Source: Vibrio variabilis (GTDB lineage: Bacteria > Pseudomonadota > Gammaproteobacteria > Enterobacterales > Vibrionaceae). Taken from it: a stretch of DNA of 64,000 nt. Numbering within the stretch: position 1 is the first letter of the stretch; every line of letters starts with the position of its first letter. This document shows positions 54,570 through 63,839 of this stretch, in pieces. The position numbers and the translations under genes were made by a program. Where the stretch lies: contig NZ_JYJK01000139.1 in the NCBI RefSeq assembly GCF_003263785.1, positions 17,361 to 81,360 on the forward strand. Direction: 5' to 3'. Below the pieces are notes generated by a model, which saw nothing but the letters and a program-made list of their open reading frames with translations, made no database searches and was not told where the DNA came from.

Positions 54570-55079
54570 TTATTGCTTGGCGTTAAAGCGCTTAATTTTT
54601 TCAAGCTTATCTTTGATGCGCTTACGCTTTAGAGGGGACAGGTAATCAACAAACAGTTTACCCTCTAGGTGGTCAAGTTCATGCTGAACACAGATAGCCA
54701 ATAGGTCATCCGCATCGAAAGTGAACTCTTCACCATCGCGGTTTAGCGCTTTAACGGTGACTTCTGCAGCGCGAGGTACCAAAGCGCGAGCGCCAGGAAC
54801 AGATAGACAGCCTTCTTCGATACCGTCTTCACCACGTTTTTCCGTGATTTCAGGGTTGATCAGTACCATAGGCTGGTCGCGAGTATCTGAAATATCAATC
54901 ACAACAATTCGCTGATGAACGTCAACCTGGGTTGCTGCCAGACCGATACCTTCTTCGTCATACATGGTTTCAATCATGTCATCGACGATTTTTTGGATTT
55001 CCGGCGTTACTGCCTCAACGGGCTTTGCTACCGTTCTTAGGCGATCATCCGGGAAAGTTAATACTTGTAATACAGACAT
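54570..55079 (-). CDS. def: Peptide deformylase
   Basis: 169-residue metalloenzyme that removes N-formyl groups from new proteins. The three motifs are intact: GIGLAATQV (45-53), EGCLSVPG with metal ligand Cys91, and QHELDHLEG with His133, Glu134 and His137. The ATG gives MSVLQVLTFPDDRLR and exactly the E. coli length; a GTG two codons earlier is in frame but less likely. First gene of def-fmt-rsmB. Confidence 0.96.
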   Translation of the reverse strand: MSVLQVLTFPDDRLRTVAKPVEAVTPEIQKIVDDMIETMYDEEGIGLAATQVDVHQRIVVIDISDTRDQPMVLINPEITEKRGEDGIEEGCLSVPGARALVPRAAEVTVKALNRDGEEFTFDADDLLAICVQHELDHLEGKLFVDYLSPLKRKRIKDKLEKIKRFNAKQ

Positions 55080-55193
55080 ATACACTCAAAATGTTGAACT
55101 GTGCCGAATAGGTTGGACTTCGTTGGTTCAATTCTAGACATTTTCTAACCTAAATGACAGCATCCCTTGAAACAAAGCGAAGGATTGCGGTGT

Positions 55194-56272
55194 ATGAAAC
55201 AGGGAAATGTGCTGGTATTGAGGGTTTACATTGTTGTTATCACACTCGCCCTGAGCTTTTCTTCATTCGCTGATAATCCACTCACTATAAAAGGGAGTGT
55301 CCCTGCTGTTTATCAGGTAAAACAGGGCGATACTTTGTGGGGTATTTCCAGCCTGTATTTGAACTCGCCATGGCGTTGGACTGAACTATGGAACCATAAC
55401 CAGCACATTGGTGATCCTGATCTCATTTATCCTGGCGACAAACTGATGCTGACTTGGGTTGATGGCCAACCGAGGTTGGTGCGTAAAGCCACGAAAAAGC
55501 TGTCGCCGACAATTCAGGTAACGACCAAGGCGCCCATCGCAGCTATCAACGCTCTAACCCAAGCTCGCTATACCCAAAGAGAGGGCTTGGTACTTGAAAG
55601 TGAACTGGCTAACTTCCCGAAAGTGATTGGCTCTAGTGATGGGCTTAACTACATGACCGCTGAAGATGCTGTCTATATTGACTATCGAGGTGACGAAACC
55701 GAGTGGGCTATTTATCGCGTTAGCCAGCGCTTTGCTGCGCAGCAGCCAGAATACAACATGCAGCAAGTTAGAATGGTGGCAATAGCACGCAGTCAATCTC
55801 AAGAAAATGGGGTTACGACCCTTATGATTGAACGGTTCATTCATGAAATAGAGCAGGGTGATGTTGTGATCCCTCTTTCTGCCATACAAACTCCAGAACA
55901 TATCAATCACTTTCAGCCTCATGCCGGTCCCGCCATTGACGATCTCAGCATAGCGGGAATGATGGATGCGGCGAACTATGTTGTTAGGGGGCAGGCTGTA
56001 GTGCTAAATCGCGGCTATGTGTCCCAGGTGGAACCAGGGAGTAGCTACTCTTTAGTGAAACCGGCGCATGGCTTTCAATTTTCCAAAGGTGAATTAGGCT
56101 GGTGGAGCTGAATGAAGAAGAGACATCGCTAACATTGCCAACGATTGAAGTGGGGCAACTTGTGGTGATCCGCAGTTATGCTTTTTTTAGCATTGCGGTG
56201 ATCGTTGAGGCAAGTGAGCCAATTACTCAGCAGATGTTGGTTGTTTCCGTTTCTAGACGCGCAAAAAGCTAA
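55194..56272 (+). CDS. LysM domain protein beside dprA (frameshift near the end)
   Basis: 359-residue exported protein after correction. Signal-type N-terminus with VYIVVITLALSFSSFA before DNPL. LysM domain at about residues 38-90 (YQVKQGDTLWGISSLYLNSP, PDLIYPGDKLML), expected to bind peptidoglycan. The remaining 250 residues are not recognised. One A is missing near 56093; restored, KGEIRLVELNEEETS continues to an end SVSRRAKS. Its stop overlaps the dprA ATG (TAATG). The position before dprA is constant in gamma-proteobacteria. Confidence 0.82.
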
Positions 56273-57383
56273 TGGACACCTTCATGGATGACAGTAATGC
56301 CTTAGCGTGGCTGCGACTTTCGCTATGTCCCGGTATTGGCCCTGTAACATTCTATAAGCTGCTTGCAGTGGACGATCCGCGCAATATTGTTGAATCGGAT
56401 GAGCAGACATTATTAGCAGTTGGACTGAAGCCCACTCAGGTTAGTTTTATTCGCAAGCAATCTATTGAGATCGCAGAGCGAGCCTTGGCTTGGCGAGAGA
56501 ATGCGAATAATCATATTCTTCTTCAACAAGACCATGAGTATCCAACGTTACTGCGAGAGTCCAAAGGTTGTCCGCCAGTTCTTTTTGTACAAGGTGACGC
56601 TGCGCTATTATCAGAGCCGCAAATTGCCATGGTTGGCAGCCGAAACGCCAGTGCTGGTGGTTTAGAAACCGCGCGCAGCTTTGCTGCGGAGTTCGTTAAC
56701 TTTGGCTACTGCGTAACAAGTGGATTGGCGCTGGGTATCGACGGTCATGCCCACCAAGGAGCGCTAGAGGCAAATGGCAAGACCATCGCCGTGTTGGGAT
56801 CAGGGTTGGATTCCATTTATCCTGCTCGGCATAAATCGCTCGCACAGCGCATCGCTCAGCAAGGTGCGCTTGTCAGTGAACATCTACCTTGGATAAAACC
56901 GAGAGCGGAGCACTTTCCAAGACGAAACCGAATTGTCAGTGGTCTGTCGCTGGGCGTTGTGGTGGTGGAAGCCGCGGAGAAGAGTGGCTCGTTAATTACA
57001 GCAAGGTATGCGGCAGAGCAGGGGCGTGAGGTGTTTGCGGTGCCTGGGTCTATTCGTCATGCCTATCATCAGGGGTGTCATTCATTAATACGAACCGGTG
57101 CCTGCCTCGTACAAAAGGTGGAAGATGTACTATGTGAAATAGAATCTCTGTCGAACTGGTCTAAAAAAGTACAACCAACACTTTTCGACCAAGTTATTGA
57201 TAAAGAAGAATTGCCATATGCAGATCTGTTGGCTAACGTAGGAATAGAGCAACGCCGGTTGATATTTTGTCTCAAAAGACCCATATTCCTGTTCAAGAGG
57301 TCATGCAACAGCTTTTAGAGCTCGAATTACTGGGTCATGTTGTTGCGGTTAACGGTGGTTATATTCTTAAGGGGAGAGGCTAG
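56272..57383 (+). CDS. dprA: DNA processing protein DprA (Smf), frameshift near the end
   Basis: Loads RecA on incoming single-stranded DNA in natural transformation. SAM-like N-terminal domain, then the Rossmann-like core: MVGSRNASAGGLETARSFA, SGLALGIDGHAHQGAL, AVLGSGLDSIYPARHK and FPRRNRIVSGLS. A G is missing near 57249 (GAG-CAACG for GAG-GCAACG). Restored C-terminal winged helix reads PVDILSQKTHIPVQEVMQQL and ends LKGRG, 370 residues. With comM at 38765 the window holds two transformation genes. smg follows after two bases. Confidence 0.93.
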
Positions 57384-57385
57384 CT

Positions 57386-57862
57386 ATGATGATGGACATA
57401 CTGATGTACCTGTTCGAAACCTACGTGCATAGCGATGCAGATCTGCAGGTAGACCAAGACGAACTTGAGGATGAGCTACTAAGGGCTGGTTTTAAGCAAA
57501 AAGATATCTACAAGGCACTAGAGTGGCTTGAAGATCTTGCTGAGCTGCAAAACACCGATGAGCATTCTGCGATTGCGATGAGTGCCGCGACCTCTACGCG
57601 AATCTATACCCAACAAGAAATGACGCGTATGGACGTCAAAAGCCGTGGCCTGCTTATGTTCTTAGAGCAGATCGGCGTCTTGACCACCGAAACTCGCGAG
57701 ATGGTCATTGACCGAGTGATGGGGCTGGAAACCAACGACTTTGAGCTCGATGACCTGAAATGGATCATTTTAATGGTCTTGTTCAATGTTCCTGGCAACG
57801 AAAACGCGTACACTCTCATGGAAGAGCTTATCTACACCGCTGAAAGAGGTGTGGTGCATTAA
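57386..57862 (+). CDS. smg: Smg family protein (DUF494)
   Basis: 158-residue soluble acidic protein. Function unknown; always found behind dprA. Features include MDILMYLFETYVHSDADL and WIILMVLFNVPGNENAYTLME. Two further in-frame ATGs follow the first directly, so the exact start is uncertain by two residues. Confidence 0.9.
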   Translation: MMMDILMYLFETYVHSDADLQVDQDELEDELLRAGFKQKDIYKALEWLEDLAELQNTDEHSAIAMSAATSTRIYTQQEMTRMDVKSRGLLMFLEQIGVLTTETREMVIDRVMGLETNDFELDDLKWIILMVLFNVPGNENAYTLMEELIYTAERGVVH

Positions 57863-57907
57863 TCCTCCCAGCCCAACTCAATGGGCTGCTTGCGTTAAGA
57901 GAACTCC

Positions 57908-58485
57908 ATGAGTGGTAAAATCGACAATCAACTTTTCTCGCTCATGAACACGCCTTAGATCATGAGCCTTGTCCTCAATGCCAGTCTGGTAAGCTGCTCC
58001 TCAAAAATGGTAAACATGGCCCTTTCCTAGGCTGTGATCAATACCCTGGCTGTGACTACATTAAGCCATTGCATCAAAACGATGGTCATATCGTCAAAGA
58101 GTTAGGCGTACCTTGTCCGGATTGTGGCTCTGAGCTGCTGCTGCGCCAAGGACGCTTTGGGATGTTCATTGGGTGTAGCAACTACCCTGAATGTCACTTC
58201 ATTCAATCACCTAATAAGCAAGAAGAGCCTGAGCAGACTGAACAAGCATCGGTTTCTTGTCCTGAGTGCGCTAAAGGAGCACTCAAAGAGAGAAAGTCTC
58301 GATTCGGTAAAACCTTCTATGCTTGCGACCAGTATCCAAAGTGTAAGTTTGCGGTCAATCACCCGCCTGTCGAGGGGCACTGTCAATTCTGCGGATTTGA
58401 GTTGCTGGTGGAAAAAAAGCGAGCATCTGGAACCGTGCAAGAGTGTGCATCAAGGCGATGTCATAAGATACAAGATACAGAATAA
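57908..58485 (+). CDS. yrdD: Topoisomerase-type C4 zinc finger protein, YrdD-like (frameshift)
   Basis: 192 residues with repeated zinc fingers related to the C-terminal ones of topoisomerase I. Fingers: CPQCQSGKLLLKNGKHGPFLGC, here abbreviated to CPQCQ...GCDQYPGC; CPDCGSELLLRQGRFG...GCSNYPEC; CPECAKG...ACDQYPKC; and CQFCGFELLVEKK...CASRRC. Probably binds DNA or RNA. One G is missing near 57940 (TCG-CTCATG for TCG-GCTCATG), cutting the frame after 16 residues. Restored, it starts MSGKIDNQLFSAHEHALDHE. Operon order dprA-smg-yrdD-tsaC-aroE is as in E. coli, interrupted here by purEK on the other strand. Confidence 0.85.
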
Positions 58486-58487
58486 GC

Positions 58488-58514
58488 AAAATGGCTCCCA
58501 AGGGAGCCATTTTT
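58488..58514. terminator. Bidirectional terminator between yrdD and purK
   Basis: Stem AAAATGGCTCCC / GGGAGCCATTTT with a 2-base gap, flanked by A and T runs. Confidence 0.88.
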
Positions 58515-58532
58515 TAAAGGTTTAAGCTGAGC

Positions 58533-59663
58533 TTAAAGGGCTTCAGCGGCTGGTTTCAGCGCGGGAAAAGCCGCTTCATCAAGTAGCTCTGACAGGGCAA
58601 GTAGTTGCGCCTTAAGCGCCGCTTTGTCATTGGCCGTGACATTGATGTGACCCATCTTGCGGCCAGCACGTTTGTCTTTACCATACCAGTGAACGTGGCA
58701 GCCAGACAGGCTGTGTACCGCTTCTGGCAATGTATCTTCGCCTAAAATGTTCACCATAGATGTGGCACGAATGGCTTGTGTCGAGCCAAGAGGCATATCG
58801 CATACCGCACGCAGATGGTTTTCAAACTGACACGTATCCGCACCTTGTTGCGTCCAGTGCCCAGAGTTGTGCACGCGAGGTGCAATCTCATTCACTAGTA
58901 GCTGGCCATTCACATCGAAGAACTCAAGTGCAAGCACGCCAACATAGTCCAAAGACTCGGCTACAGCGGTAAACATTTGTGCCGCTTGAGCTTGCAGTTC
59001 TGGTTCATCAATCGCTGTTGATAGCGTCAGTACGCCGTCAGTATGTACGTTTTCAGCCAGTGGGTAGATAGCAATCTCACCTTGCTTGTTGCGCGCACCA
59101 ACCAGTGACACTTCGCGCTGGAAAGGGACAAACTCTTCAGCAACGATCGCTTGGCTTTCTGATTCTGCAATACATTTAGCCATTTCTGCCCAAATTGTGT
59201 CGACATCATCAAGCGTTTTAAATCGCCACTGACCTTTTCCATCGTAGCCACCCAATGCGCTCTTGAGCACCATAGGCAGACCAACGTGGGTAATTGCCGA
59301 GTCAAAATCTTCGCGTGTATTGATAACCGCATATTTGGCGTTTTTCACACCTGCACTGTCGAGAAGGCCTTTTTCAATGCGGCGGTCGCCACCGGCTTTG
59401 ATGGCGTCTGTCGATGGGAGGAACTTGCCACTTTTCTCACAGATCGCGAGGACATCGAGTGGAATGTGTTCGAACTCAGCCGTGATAACGTCAGCTTCAG
59501 CAATGGCATGTTCTAGACCGTTACCCAGCACTTCAAGTGTCAGTGGGTGAACGATATTCTCACTGCGCACATCAAATGCTGAGATTTTGATATTCAGAGG
59601 GGCACCGGCTAGCGACATCATACGCGCCAGCTGGCCTGCTCCAAGAACCAGTACGTGTTTCAT
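58533..59663 (-). CDS. purK: N5-carboxyaminoimidazole ribonucleotide synthase
   Basis: 376-residue ATP-grasp enzyme; with ATP and bicarbonate converts AIR to N5-CAIR in purine synthesis. VLVLGAGQLARMM at the N-terminus, ATP-grasp residues in KSALGGYDGKGQW and EFVPFQREVS, and NEIAPRVHNSGHWT. It lies two bases after purE, so the two are cotranscribed and act in sequence. Confidence 0.96.
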   Translation of the reverse strand: MKHVLVLGAGQLARMMSLAGAPLNIKISAFDVRSENIVHPLTLEVLGNGLEHAIAEADVITAEFEHIPLDVLAICEKSGKFLPSTDAIKAGGDRRIEKGLLDSAGVKNAKYAVINTREDFDSAITHVGLPMVLKSALGGYDGKGQWRFKTLDDVDTIWAEMAKCIAESESQAIVAEEFVPFQREVSLVGARNKQGEIAIYPLAENVHTDGVLTLSTAIDEPELQAQAAQMFTAVAESLDYVGVLALEFFDVNGQLLVNEIAPRVHNSGHWTQQGADTCQFENHLRAVCDMPLGSTQAIRATSMVNILGEDTLPEAVHSLSGCHVHWYGKDKRAGRKMGHINVTANDKAALKAQLLALSELLDEAAFPALKPAAEAL

Positions 59664-59665
59664 GA

Positions 59666-60151
59666 TTAGTCCTCAGAAGGATCTGGGTTAGCAAGTACGG
59701 TTTCTGTTTGTTGGCTGCGGAACGCTTCAACTTTTTCCATTACGGCGTTGTCATGAACACCAATGATCTGCGCGGCTAGGATACCCGCGTTTGCTGCGCC
59801 TGCTTCACCGATAGCCAGTGTGCCAACCGCGATGCCCTTTGGCATTTGAACGATAGACAGTAGAGAGTCCATGCCTTTCAATGCGCGGCTTTGAACAGGA
59901 ACACCCAATACAGGAACACTTGTGAACGCGGCTGCCATACCGGGAAGGTGCGCAGCGCCGCCAGCACCAGCGATGATAACTGAGATACCGCGTTCTTTCG
60001 CAGAAGTCGCGTAGTCAGCGAGTAGTTGCGGTGTGCGGTGAGCAGAAACAACCTTGGTTTCATAATCTACACCAAACTGATCCAGCATTTCTGCTGCTAG
60101 TTTCATGGTTGGCCAATCTGATTTTGAACCCATAATAATGCCGACTTTCAT
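59666..60151 (-). CDS. purE: N5-carboxyaminoimidazole ribonucleotide mutase
   Basis: 161-residue octameric mutase converting N5-CAIR to CAIR. MGSKSDWPTM, VSAHRTPQLL (active-site His) and AGGAAHLPGM are intact. GGAG seven bases before the ATG sets the start; a start five codons earlier lies before the site. Its upstream region has a PurR-like operator on the -35. Confidence 0.96.
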   Translation of the reverse strand: MKVGIIMGSKSDWPTMKLAAEMLDQFGVDYETKVVSAHRTPQLLADYATSAKERGISVIIAGAGGAAHLPGMAAAFTSVPVLGVPVQSRALKGMDSLLSIVQMPKGIAVGTLAIGEAGAANAGILAAQIIGVHDNAVMEKVEAFRSQQTETVLANPDPSED

Positions 60152-60195
60152 CCGAAGCTCCTTCAAGGCGTGTGGAAATGGACTAATTTGCGCGC

Positions 60196-60233
60196 ATTAT
60201 ACGAGGATTTTTTTCTTGGGAAAACGTTTGCGT
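60196..60233 (-). promoter_or_regulatory. purEK promoter with PurR operator
   Basis: On the minus strand TATAAT (60196-60201) has a -35 TTTCCC 16 bases upstream. A PurR-like box covers the -35: 60218-60233 matches 13 of 16 positions of ACGCAAACGTTTGCGT, with the half site ACGCAAACGTTT perfect. Repression by purine-bound PurR would block RNA polymerase, as at E. coli purEK. Confidence 0.75.
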
Positions 60234-60334
60234 GAGTGATTTTTGTGTTTTTTTCTGGATTCTCACTCGGGTTTTGAGCATAGTGCCGTAGAAATGTAAA
60301 ATATTTGTTTAGCTTTTAATAAAAGGAAGTCTCG

Positions 60335-60892
60335 GTGGATAATTTTCAAACCACAGTTGCGGCGCTTCAATCCGGTGAAGTAATTGCTTATCCAACGGAA
60401 GGGGTATTTGGCGTGGGTTGCGACCCAGACGATACGCAAGCCATTGAAAAGCTTCTTGCTGTCAAAGAGCGTCCGGTTGAAAAAGGACTTATTTTGATCG
60501 CTGCGAATTTTGAGCAGCTTCGCCCTTATATTGATGAGACTCAACTGACAGAGCAGCAGCTAGAAAGTGTTCAGCAAACTTGGCCTGGCCCGTATACCTG
60601 GATCATGCCAGCAAGTGCACGTGTTTCCCCTTGGCTAAGTGGCGCGTTTGATACCATCGCTGTGCGTGTCACGGATCATGAGTTGGTGCAAAAATTGTGT
60701 TTGGCCTATGGCAAGCCAATTACTTCGACCAGTGCTAATTTATCAGGCATGCCATCTTGCATGACAACTGAAGAAGTTAAGCAGCAACTGGGTTCTCGTT
60801 TGTCTTCAATTCTTGAAGGCGAGACGGGCGGCCGTAATAAGCCGAGCGAAATCCGTGACGCTCGCACCCTTAAAGTATTACGACAAGGCTAA
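60335..60892 (+). CDS. tsaC: Threonylcarbamoyl-AMP synthase TsaC (YrdC/RimN)
   Basis: 185 residues. Makes threonylcarbamoyl-AMP for t6A37 modification of ANN-decoding tRNAs. YrdC-fold signatures are AYPTEGVFGVGCDPDD, the KERP loop, PGPYTWIMPAS, AVRVTDHELV and TSTSANLSG. GTG start after AAAAGGAAG. Followed by hemF after nine bases. Confidence 0.94.
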   Translation: MDNFQTTVAALQSGEVIAYPTEGVFGVGCDPDDTQAIEKLLAVKERPVEKGLILIAANFEQLRPYIDETQLTEQQLESVQQTWPGPYTWIMPASARVSPWLSGAFDTIAVRVTDHELVQKLCLAYGKPITSTSANLSGMPSCMTTEEVKQQLGSRLSSILEGETGGRNKPSEIRDARTLKVLRQG

Positions 60893-60901
60893 GGAGTTCC
60901 C

Positions 60902-61805
60902 GTGCAGCAAGTCGACAAACATCAAGTAAAAGCGTTTCTTCTTCAGCTCCAAGACGATATCTGCCAAAAACTCGAACAACAAGATGGCGCCGCGACATTC
61001 CAACAGGATGAGTGGCAACGTGAGCAGGGTGGTGGTGGCCGCAGTCGCGTTATGAAAGATGGCCAAGTGTTTGAGCAAGGTGGGGTGAACTTCTCCCATG
61101 TGTTTGGCGACAAGATGCCGGCATCTGCCACCGCGCACAGACCAGAACTCGCTGGGCGCAAGTTCGAAGCATGGGTGTATCGCTGGTGATTCATCCCAAA
61201 AACCCGTATATCCCAACGTCACATGCCAATGTACGTTTCTTTATTGCTGAAAAAGAGGGAGAGGATCCGATCTGGTGGTTTGGTGGCGGGTTTGACTTAA
61301 CGCCATTCTACCCATATGAAGAGGATTGCCAGCACTGGCATGATACGGCGAAGCAGATTTGTCAGCCATTCGGTGATGAGGTGTATGCGGAGCACAAAAA
61401 ATGGTGTGATGACTATTTCTTCCTACCACACCGTAATGAGACGCGCGGTGTTGGTGGCTTGTTCTTTGATGATTTAAATCAGTGGGGCTTTGAACGCTCG
61501 TTCGCTTACATGCAAGCGGTGGGTAACGGCTACACCGATGCATACCTGCCAATCGTTGAAAAACGCAAAGCCGAGCAATACGGTGAGCGTGAGCGCAACT
61601 TCCAGCTTTATCGCCGTGGTCGCTATGTTGAGTTCAACCTTGTTTACGACCGTGGCACGCTATTTGGCTTGCAAAGCGGGGGCGCACTGAGTCCATTCTT
61701 ATGTCAATGCCGCCATTGGCTCGCTGGGAATACAGCTATGAGCCACAAGAGGGAAGTGAAGAAGCGCGCCTCTATCGCGACTATCTAAAACCAAGAGAGT
61801 GGTAA
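60902..61805 (+). CDS. hemF: Oxygen-dependent coproporphyrinogen III oxidase (two frameshifts)
   Basis: Aerobic decarboxylation of coproporphyrinogen III in haem synthesis. Typical blocks: QREQGGGGRSRVMKDGQVFE, FEQGGVNFSHVFG, WWFGGGFDLTPFYPYEEDC, WCDDYFFLPHRNETRGVGGL, RRGRYVEFNLVYDRGTLFGL. Bases are missing near 61170 (GRKFEAMGVSLVIHP restored) and in a G run near 61680 (five for six; GLQSGGRTESILMSMPPLAR restored). Corrected length is 301 residues ending in KPREW. GTG start after AAGGAG. Confidence 0.93.
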
Positions 61806-61905
61806 TCTATCCAACAGCCTTTGTTCAACTTGGCGAATGTGTGCCGAAGTGATAGTGTCGAACTATACATTTCGGTACCCATTAGCAAGGACAGTAGGCA
61901 TAAAC

Positions 61906-62736
61906 ATGAGCAAGCCCGATCAATACGTGGTGTTTGGTAACCCCATCTCGCAAAGCAAATCACCGTATATCCATACGCTCTTCGCAAGACAGACCTCGCA
62001 AAATCTTGAATATGCTAGCCAGCAGCCTGAGCCTGATGCGTTTAAGCAGGCTGCCACCGAATTTTTCCAATCGGGTGGTAAAGGATGCAACATTACCGCA
62101 CCCTTTAAAGAAGATGCTTTTCAGTTTGCAGGTCTCCTGACCGAGCGTGCTCAGCTTGCGGGCGCAGTGAATACTCTCAAGAAGCTGGATGATGGCGAGA
62201 TCATTGGCGATAACACCGATGGCGAGGGTTTAGTTCAGGACTTACTGCAACATCAAGTTCAGCTGGAAGGCGCTTCTATATTAGTGATTGGTTCGGGTGG
62301 GGCGGCGCGTGGTGTATTAAAGCCGTTACTCGACCAGCTACCTGCCTCTATTACTATTACCAACCGTACGTTTGAGAAAGCGCAGCAGCTTGCTGAGCTA
62401 TTTAAACCTTTTGGTCAGATTAATGCGGTACCTATGAGTGACGTTTCTCGTGCCTATGATGTGGTGATTAACTCTGCTTCAACCAGTCTGTATAAACAGC
62501 TGCCTGATATCAGTGATGCAATCTTTGCTGACCATACGGTGAGTTACGATATGACCTATGGACAGGGTTTGACGACTTTCAATCAATGGGCGAAAGAGTC
62601 GGGTGCTAGGTTTGCCTATGATGGTTTAGGCATGCTAGTGGGTCAGGCGGCAGAAAGCTTTATGCTATGGCGTGGCTTAAGACCAGGCACGAAACAGATC
62701 TTACGTGAGTTAAGAAAGAATCTAGAAGGTCTATAA
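61906..62736 (+). CDS. aroE: Shikimate dehydrogenase
   Basis: 276-residue NADP-dependent enzyme of the shikimate pathway. Substrate-site SQSKSPYIH, catalytic lysine in NITAPFKED (Lys68), NADP loop GSGGAARGV and NTDGEGLV. The start gives MSKPDQYVVFGNPIS; a longer frame lies in the hemF-aroE gap and lacks a site. DUF1488 follows one base after the stop. Confidence 0.95.
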   Translation: MSKPDQYVVFGNPISQSKSPYIHTLFARQTSQNLEYASQQPEPDAFKQAATEFFQSGGKGCNITAPFKEDAFQFAGLLTERAQLAGAVNTLKKLDDGEIIGDNTDGEGLVQDLLQHQVQLEGASILVIGSGGAARGVLKPLLDQLPASITITNRTFEKAQQLAELFKPFGQINAVPMSDVSRAYDVVINSASTSLYKQLPDISDAIFADHTVSYDMTYGQGLTTFNQWAKESGARFAYDGLGMLVGQAAESFMLWRGLRPGTKQILRELRKNLEGL

Positions 62737-62737
62737 C

Positions 62738-63001
62738 ATGAACCAATCAATTTTGTTTTCAGATCAGCTTGAATGGAACCAAGAACTAGGCATGGTTGAG
62801 TTTCACGCCCAACAAGCAGGGATGTTGATTGTGTGTCTTGTTGGGCTGGAGAAGCTTGCTAGATTAAATGGTTTGAATGAGGTTGCTAAGGAACAGGCGT
62901 TTGAGTGCTTTGAGGCGGTTCGTTTTGATCTAGAAGAGATAGCAGAAAGCCTCATAGAGGATGAAGCTTTCGATGAACAGGGCCGTGTAGTCATTAACTA
63001 A
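62738..63001 (+). CDS. DUF1488 family protein (YrdB-like)
   Basis: 87-residue small acidic protein. E. coli aroE is likewise followed by yrdB (DUF1488) and, on the opposite strand, yrdA. Key features: FSDQLEWNQELGMVEFHAQ and a helical C-terminus FDLEEIAESLIEDEAF. Function unknown. A 6-bp hairpin CATTCG/CGAATG lies just behind the stop. Confidence 0.85.
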   Translation: MNQSILFSDQLEWNQELGMVEFHAQQAGMLIVCLVGLEKLARLNGLNEVAKEQAFECFEAVRFDLEEIAESLIEDEAFDEQGRVVIN

Positions 63002-63012
63002 GCCATCATTCG

Positions 63013-63561
63013 CTAACGAATGGCGTGCACATCCTGCATGTAGTCATTTTTATTCTGTACATAGTTGTTGGCAGAGCGAAGTAAAAAGGCTCTTTCTTTT
63101 TCGGTAAGAGGACGAGCCTGTTTTACCGGACTGCCCACATACAGATAACCACTCTCTAATACCTTGTTCGGTGGTACTAAGGAACCTGCGCCAATCATTA
63201 CATCAGATTCAATGGTAGCGCCATCAAGCACAATACTGCCCATACCGACAAGAACGCGATCTCTTATAATGCACCCGTGCAGCATCACCTTATGACCAAT
63301 GGTGACATCATTACCAATTAGTAGCGGGTAACCCTCAGGGTTCTCTGTGTTCTTATGAGTAACATGTAACACGCTATTGTCTTGAATATTGGTGCGCTCG
63401 CCAATTTCTATATGGTTAACATCACCACGCGCGGACACAAGCGGCCATACACTGGCATCTTTGCCAAATCGAACATCGCCAACAATCACACTGGTTTCAT
63501 CTATATAGACGGAGTCGTCTAGCTGCGGGGCAATGCCTTTGTAACTACGAATTGAAGTCAT
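63013..63561 (-). CDS. yrdA: Gamma-carbonic-anhydrase family protein (YrdA-like)
   Basis: 182-residue left-handed beta-helix protein with hexapeptide repeats. The three histidines of a trimer metal site appear as HVTHKN, IGHKVMLHGC. A zinc-bound trimer is likely, but catalytic activity of the YrdA branch is uncertain. Convergent with the DUF1488 gene. Confidence 0.9.
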   Translation of the reverse strand: MTSIRSYKGIAPQLDDSVYIDETSVIVGDVRFGKDASVWPLVSARGDVNHIEIGERTNIQDNSVLHVTHKNTENPEGYPLLIGNDVTIGHKVMLHGCIIRDRVLVGMGSIVLDGATIESDVMIGAGSLVPPNKVLESGYLYVGSPVKQARPLTEKERAFLLRSANNYVQNKNDYMQDVHAIR

Positions 63562-63680
63562 ATGAGTCTCTAAATCTATGGGACAAGGCTATTTTGGCGA
63601 TTTATTGCGGCAAATTACAGCGTCAAAGCACAAAAAATAACCATACGAACAAAAAAAGCGAAAAAACTGTATTTAGGGTA

Positions 63681-63708
63681 TTGCCAATGTGATTTCGATC
63701 TCTATAAT
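63681..63708 (+). promoter_or_regulatory. rRNA operon promoter P1
   Basis: TTGCCA, 16 bases, TATAAT, followed by a GC-rich discriminator GCCCCCTC. Upstream is an A-rich stretch that could act as an UP element. This is the stringent-type first promoter of an rrn operon. Confidence 0.75.
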
Positions 63709-63805
63709 GCCCCCTCGCTGACACGGGAAAGGACAACGAAATCCCCAACGAGTCAGAAGGTCACAAGCTTCTAAGAAGCTTAGCAAAATAAGTTGAAAAA
63801 AGTGG

Positions 63806-63833
63806 TTGACACGAAAACTTATCTCGCTAAAAT
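63806..63833 (+). promoter_or_regulatory. rRNA operon promoter P2
   Basis: TTGACA, 16 bases, TAAAAT, 125 bases downstream of P1, the spacing seen in E. coli rrn operons. Confidence 0.82.
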
Positions 63834-63839
63834 GGCCGT

